Part shown: piece after piece, positions 53,133-56,688 of the stretch
Numbering within the stretch: position 1 is the first letter of the stretch
Layout: the number at the start of each line of letters is the position of its first letter
From: a cyanobacterium PCC 7702
GTDB taxonomy: Bacteria; Cyanobacteriota; Cyanobacteriia; Cyanobacteriales; Nostocaceae
Direction: 5' to 3'
NCBI GenBank assembly: GCA_000332255.1
Contig: KB235926.1
Coordinates: 706,796-763,483 of the forward strand
Length of the DNA stretch: 56,688 nt
The notes under the pieces: model-generated
Seen by the model: the letters and a program-made list of their open reading frames with translations, nothing else
The model's database searches: none
What the model was told of the DNA's origin: nothing
Position numbers and translations under genes: made by a program

Positions 53133-53750
53133 TTACTTTTGTCCTTGTGCAGGTTGAAGACGATCTAAAGCTAGATTCAACTTCAAAACGTTAACTCCAG
53201 GCTCACCAAAGATACCCAAAAAGCGACCATCGGTGTTTTGAGCAATCAAGGCTTCCAATTGTTGCGGTTGCAATCCGCGCGCCTTTGCTACTCGGGAAAT
53301 TTGCGCTCTTGCAGCTTCTAAAGTAATGTGGGGATCGAGACCAGAACCGGAAGCATATACTAAATCAGCTGTTGGTTGCACGCCCGCAGTCTGGAGGCGA
53401 TTCAAGTCACCTTTGATACGTTTGAGTAAATCTGGATTGCTGGCAGCTAGGTTACTTCCGCCCGATGTCCCAGTTTTGAGCACTCCTGCTTCATCTTTTT
53501 TGGGATCTGCACTGCTGTAGTTATTAGCGCTGGGACGACTATTGAAATAGCGATCGCTAGTGAAAGGTTGACCGATTAACACAGAACCAACAACATTACC
53601 TTGGGCATTTTTGATCAGACTTCCATTTGCCTGAAATGGAAACACAATCTGTCCCAACACGATCGTTGCAAATGGATAGATAATAGCTCCGATTAACCAC
53701 AGTACCAATGTAGAACGAATAGCCCTGCTGATTTCACGTTTAAAACCCAT
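53133..53750 (-). CDS. kdpC: KdpC, potassium-transporting ATPase subunit C
   Basis: An inner-membrane chaperone-like subunit of the high-affinity K+ pump. The 205-residue protein has one N-terminal helix (STLVLWLIGAIIYPFATIVLGQ) and a periplasmic or cytoplasmic domain with the family motifs GSVLIGQPFTSDRYFNSRPS, SGGSNLAASNPDL, DLVYASGSGLDPHITLEAA and FGEPGVNVLKLNLAL. It ends the kdp operon and immediately abuts kdpF. Confidence 0.97.
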   Translation of the reverse strand: MGFKREISRAIRSTLVLWLIGAIIYPFATIVLGQIVFPFQANGSLIKNAQGNVVGSVLIGQPFTSDRYFNSRPSANNYSSADPKKDEAGVLKTGTSGGSNLAASNPDLLKRIKGDLNRLQTAGVQPTADLVYASGSGLDPHITLEAARAQISRVAKARGLQPQQLEALIAQNTDGRFLGIFGEPGVNVLKLNLALDRLQPAQGQK

Positions 53751-54008
53751 TTAAAATTTCTCCGGTACAAACATGACGAAAAACAGATATATAGAAAGAC
53801 CCACTGTCACCAGTCCTAAAAGTCCTAACGCCCAAGCTTGAGTGCGAGACAATTGCTCGTTTGTGGCTGCATAAACTATCGGTGCGATCGCCACGTTAAA
53901 GCACATCGCCAAAAACAAATACAGCGGTAGCTTTTGTTTGCGCCATGTCAACCAAATTTCGGTTATTTGTTCAATTGCTGGGATTGTTTGTCCGTAAAAA
54001 TATTTCAT
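53751..54008 (-). CDS. kdpF: KdpF-like small subunit with N-terminal extension
   Basis: An 85-residue membrane protein between kdpB and kdpC. The C-terminal helix WALGLLGLVTVGLSIYLFFVMFVPEKF region fits KdpF, which stabilises the complex; KdpF of enterobacteria is only about 30 residues. The extra N-terminal part carries a further helix (LYLFLAMCFNVAIAPIVYAA). This extended form appears in cyanobacteria as far as I recall. It abuts kdpC without overlap, so the genes are cotranscribed. Confidence 0.75.
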   Translation of the reverse strand: MKYFYGQTIPAIEQITEIWLTWRKQKLPLYLFLAMCFNVAIAPIVYAATNEQLSRTQAWALGLLGLVTVGLSIYLFFVMFVPEKF

Positions 54009-54031
54009 AGTTGGTTCTCAAGCTGAATGGT

Positions 54032-56185
54032 TTAAGACAAGGGTAAAACAATATCAATCAATTTGATAGCAATGAAGGGAGCAATCACGCCACCCACACC
54101 AAAAATGAGGATATTCCTTCGCAGCAGCTGATCTGCACTTAGGGGAAGGAATTTTACGCCTTTGAGGGCAAGGGGAATAAGTGCTGGAATAATTAAAGCA
54201 TTGTAAATTAAAGCTGAAAGAATAGCAGATTGGGCGCTCTTTAGACCCATAATATTCAGTGCCCCAATTCCAGCGGCTGCAAAGATAGTGGGAATGATGG
54301 CGAAATACTTGGCGATATCGTTGGCAATAGAAAAGGTTGTCAACGCCCCACGAGTAATCAATAACTGTTTGCCAATAGTCACCAAGTCAATTAGCTTTGT
54401 GGGGTCAGAGTCTAAATCTACCATGTTGGCTGCTTCTTTGGCAGCTTGCGTACCAGAGTTCATCGCCAAACCTACGTTGGCTTGAGCCAATGCAGGGGCG
54501 TCATTGGTACCGTCCCCAGTCATTGCTACCAGTTTGCCTTGGGATTGCTCGGAACGAATTACTTCTATTTTGTCTTCTGGTGTTGCTTCTGCAATAAAAT
54601 CATCAACTCCCGCTTCTTGAGCGATGACTGCAGCAGTAATGCGGTTGTCACCTGTAAGCATAATCGTGCGTACACCCATGCGGCGAAGTTGATCGAATCG
54701 CTCTCGCAAGCCTGGTTTCACAATGTCCTTAAGATATATAACGCCATAAATATCATCATTTTCACAGACAGCAAGGGGTGTACCTCCTAACCGGGAAACT
54801 CGCTCGTAGGCTGCATCTAATTCTGGGGGAATACGCCCTCCCCGAGAGCGAACAAATCCTTTAATTGCATCTACTGCTCCTTTACGAACTTGTTTACCAT
54901 TTGGTAAATTCGTACCACTCATGCGGGTTTTGGCTGAAAACTCCACACCCTCGGCTTTATCTATATCTATGTCCGCGCTAACACCAAGCTTTTGCGCCAG
55001 TTTGACAATTGACCTGCCTTCTGGTGTATCGTCAAACAAGCTAGCTATCAGGGAAATACGTGCTACTTCCTCTAGAGAATGACCGTTAACGGGAATAAAC
55101 TCATCAGCCATGCGGTTCCCCAAGGTGATAGTTCCTGTTTTATCCAGTACTAGGGTGTTGATGTCACCGCAGGCTTCCACTGCTCGCCCAGAAGTTGCAA
55201 TCACATTAAATTGAGCAACCCTATCCATACCAGCAATACCAATGGCGCTGAGCAAACCGCCAATAGTAGTAGGAATCAATGCTACTAAAAGCGAAATCAA
55301 AATGGCAACGCTAGCGCCAGCACGCAAACTATTTCCCGCTTCTGCACCGTAGATGGTGCTGATAAACTTAGCGATATAATCAGCAAAAGGAGGAATTGTT
55401 GCCACGACGATCAAAAATACTTGGGTTAGTACTGCTAGCAAGACCGTTAAAGCAATTTCGTTAGGAGTTTTGGTACGTTCTGCTCCTTCTACCAAGGCGA
55501 TCATACGGTCTATAAAACCCTGACCCGGATCGGCAGTAATGCGAATCTTTAATTCGTCTGAGAGCAGTCGTGTACCTCCTGTTACCGAACTAGCAATATC
55601 CGTACCTGGTTGCTTGAGTACGGGAGCAGATTCTCCAGTAATGGCTGATTCGTCCACCGAACCGATACCTTCAATCACTTCTCCATCTGCAGGTATGGTG
55701 TCACCAGCAATAACTTTTACCAAGTCGCCTCGCCGTAATTGGGTGGAACTAATTTCTGTAATAGAACCGTCAGGTAGAATCTTGCGAGCGATAGTATCCG
55801 ATCGCGTTGCTCGCAGTGAATCCGCCTGGGCTTTACCGCGTCCCTCTGCTACTGCTTCGGCAAAGTTGGCAAACAAAACCGTGAAGAATAGAATTAATGT
55901 AATCAACCCGTTTAACAGGCGCTGTTGGTTCACATCCGCCTGAATTGTCCCAAATAAATTGGGATTGAGGGTCATCAAGAAAGTAACAATTGTCCCTACC
56001 CAGACGACAAACATCACTGGGTTTTTCACAGCAGTGCGAGGATGAAGTTTTACAAATGACTCTTTAATTGCCCTTTGATACAATCCCCGCATATCTGGTT
56101 TGGGAGTGTGCTTGCGCGAATCACGGGTTCCGTGGGGTAGGCGGGGTGGACGGGGTGAAGAAGATGATTCAGCAATAAATCCCAT
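54032..56185 (-). CDS. kdpB: KdpB, potassium-transporting P-type ATPase subunit B
   Basis: The catalytic P-type ATPase of the Kdp pump. The 717-residue protein has [10 protein letters not shown], the phosphorylated Asp in [11 protein letters not shown] (near residue 347), [16 protein letters not shown] and [21 protein letters not shown]. About seven helices are expected. The first 40 residues are an unusual polar extension rich in Ser, Pro and Arg ([20 protein letters not shown]), probably disordered. It lies 47 nt after kdpA and 23 nt before kdpF. In many bacteria kdp is induced by K+ limitation; no control site is visible because the operon start is outside the window. Confidence 0.97.
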   Translation of the reverse strand: MGFIAESSSSPRPPRLPHGTRDSRKHTPKPDMRGLYQRAIKESFVKLHPRTAVKNPVMFVVWVGTIVTFLMTLNPNLFGTIQADVNQQRLLNGLITLILFFTVLFANFAEAVAEGRGKAQADSLRATRSDTIARKILPDGSITEISSTQLRRGDLVKVIAGDTIPADGEVIEGIGSVDESAITGESAPVLKQPGTDIASSVTGGTRLLSDELKIRITADPGQGFIDRMIALVEGAERTKTPNEIALTVLLAVLTQVFLIVVATIPPFADYIAKFISTIYGAEAGNSLRAGASVAILISLLVALIPTTIGGLLSAIGIAGMDRVAQFNVIATSGRAVEACGDINTLVLDKTGTITLGNRMADEFIPVNGHSLEEVARISLIASLFDDTPEGRSIVKLAQKLGVSADIDIDKAEGVEFSAKTRMSGTNLPNGKQVRKGAVDAIKGFVRSRGGRIPPELDAAYERVSRLGGTPLAVCENDDIYGVIYLKDIVKPGLRERFDQLRRMGVRTIMLTGDNRITAAVIAQEAGVDDFIAEATPEDKIEVIRSEQSQGKLVAMTGDGTNDAPALAQANVGLAMNSGTQAAKEAANMVDLDSDPTKLIDLVTIGKQLLITRGALTTFSIANDIAKYFAIIPTIFAAAGIGALNIMGLKSAQSAILSALIYNALIIPALIPLALKGVKFLPLSADQLLRRNILIFGVGGVIAPFIAIKLIDIVLPLS

Positions 56186-56232
56186 AGATGTAGTTGATTG
56201 TTGATTGTTTACTGTCTAGAGAGTAGGAGCGA

Positions 56233-56688
56233 CTAACCAGTACCGATACCAGTGCCTTTAGCTATTTGGAAGGCTTCACCAATTGGTCCAAATGCTAGTA
56301 CGGGGAAGAAGGTAAGCGCACCTAGAATTAAAATTACTCCTGCGGTTACGCCTGTAAATAACCCAGTGTCAGTACGTAGGGTTCCAGTTGTAAAGGGAAC
56401 TGTTTGCTTGCGGGACATGCTATCTGCCAATAACAGCAGAGCAATAATAGGTACATATCTTCCCATTAACAATGGAAATAAACAGCTTAAGTTCCACCAC
56501 AGGGCAGTTGGTGCGGGTTGAGAAGTACCCAAACCTGCTAAACCAGAACCGTTGTTTGCAGCTGCGGAAGCGTATTCGTAAATTACCTGAGAAAATCCGT
56601 GAAAGCCTGGATTGCTAATTCCTGCCAATTGCTCGGGAAATACTAGGGCGATACCCGCTGGAATGAGAATGGAGATGGGGTGAACTAG
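56233..56688 (-). CDS. kdpA: KdpA, potassium-binding subunit (partial, 5' end outside window)
   Basis: The K+-binding channel-like subunit of Kdp. The C-terminal 151 residues are present and run to the window edge. In-frame sequence before the first internal start codon reads [21 protein letters not shown], typical of KdpA. It is followed by the filter-like [13 protein letters not shown] and the last helices ([20 protein letters not shown]). It is the first visible gene of the minus-strand kdp operon. Confidence 0.95.
   Translation of the reverse strand, partial: LVHPISILIPAGIALVFPEQLAGISNPGFHGFSQVIYEYASAAANNGSGLAGLGTSQPAPTALWWNLSCLFPLLMGRYVPIIALLLLADSMSRKQTVPFTTGTLRTDTGLFTGVTAGVILILGALTFFPVLAFGPIGEAFQIAKGTGIGTG

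Overview
The window comes from a cyanobacterium, most likely a filamentous member of the Nostocales or Stigonematales. The evidence is the dense scatter of HIP1 octamers (GCGATCGC), a fused NADPH-thioredoxin reductase/thioredoxin (NTRC), the catalytic subunit of ferredoxin-thioredoxin reductase, a LexA gene carrying the cyanobacterial LexA box, a cyanobacteriochrome-type GAF domain, and several families of short dispersed cyanobacterial repeats. No contig-level or phylogenetic test was possible, so the genus is left open.

Layout. (1) 309-8654, minus strand: a complete type I CRISPR-Cas operon of the MYXAN/Dev variety (cas6, cas3, cas8a1/cmx1, cas7/devR, cas5/devS, a cas4-cas1 fusion, cas2). 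No CRISPR array lies in the window. Identical 29-nt direct repeats flank the locus, and a 38-bp tandem duplication has rebuilt the cas6/cas3 junction. (2) 9217-20739, plus strand: a UbiA-type phosphoribosyl-polyprenyl transferase, a HAD phosphatase, a four-helix SMR-like membrane protein, a GT-C membrane protein fused to a glycosidase-like domain, a second GT-C protein, a giant DUF2157-like membrane protein and a TPR protein. Together they look like a lipid-linked sugar pathway that builds a surface glycan. (3) 20784-28337: an AT-rich, HIP1-poor glycosylation island with a GT2, a 1238-residue GT2/methyltransferase/OGT fusion, a TPR-OGT (SPINDLY-like) protein and a type IV pilin-like gene.

(4) 29407-35464: NTRC, an orphan peptide-type ABC permease, a ROK sugar kinase, tRNA-Thr(UGU), argF and lexA. 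(5) 35618-39471: a DEAH helicase of the phosphorothioation-restriction type, a 52-residue protein and a DndD-like SMC ATPase, with no dndB/C/E nearby. This is a candidate orphan defence module directly downstream of lexA. (6) 39693-47978: a DUF58 protein, ftrC, a DUF309 protein, lipopolysaccharide transport genes lptA, lptB and lptF/G, a secreted hypothetical protein, and an EAL-cyanobacteriochrome-GGDEF light sensor. (7) 48103-56688: rfbB, a solute-binding/permease fusion divergent from its glnQ-type ATPase, a cysteine-motif membrane protein, and a kdpA(partial)-kdpB-kdpF-kdpC potassium pump operon that runs off the end.

The strongest leads are the helicase/small-protein/DndD trio beside lexA, the candidate polyprenyl-phosphoryl-pentose pathway, the pilin-glycosylation island with its three-domain transferase, and the photoreceptor with both c-di-GMP synthesis and breakdown domains. 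Dispersed repeats have also been inserted in frame inside two genes and have supplied the stop codon of a third.
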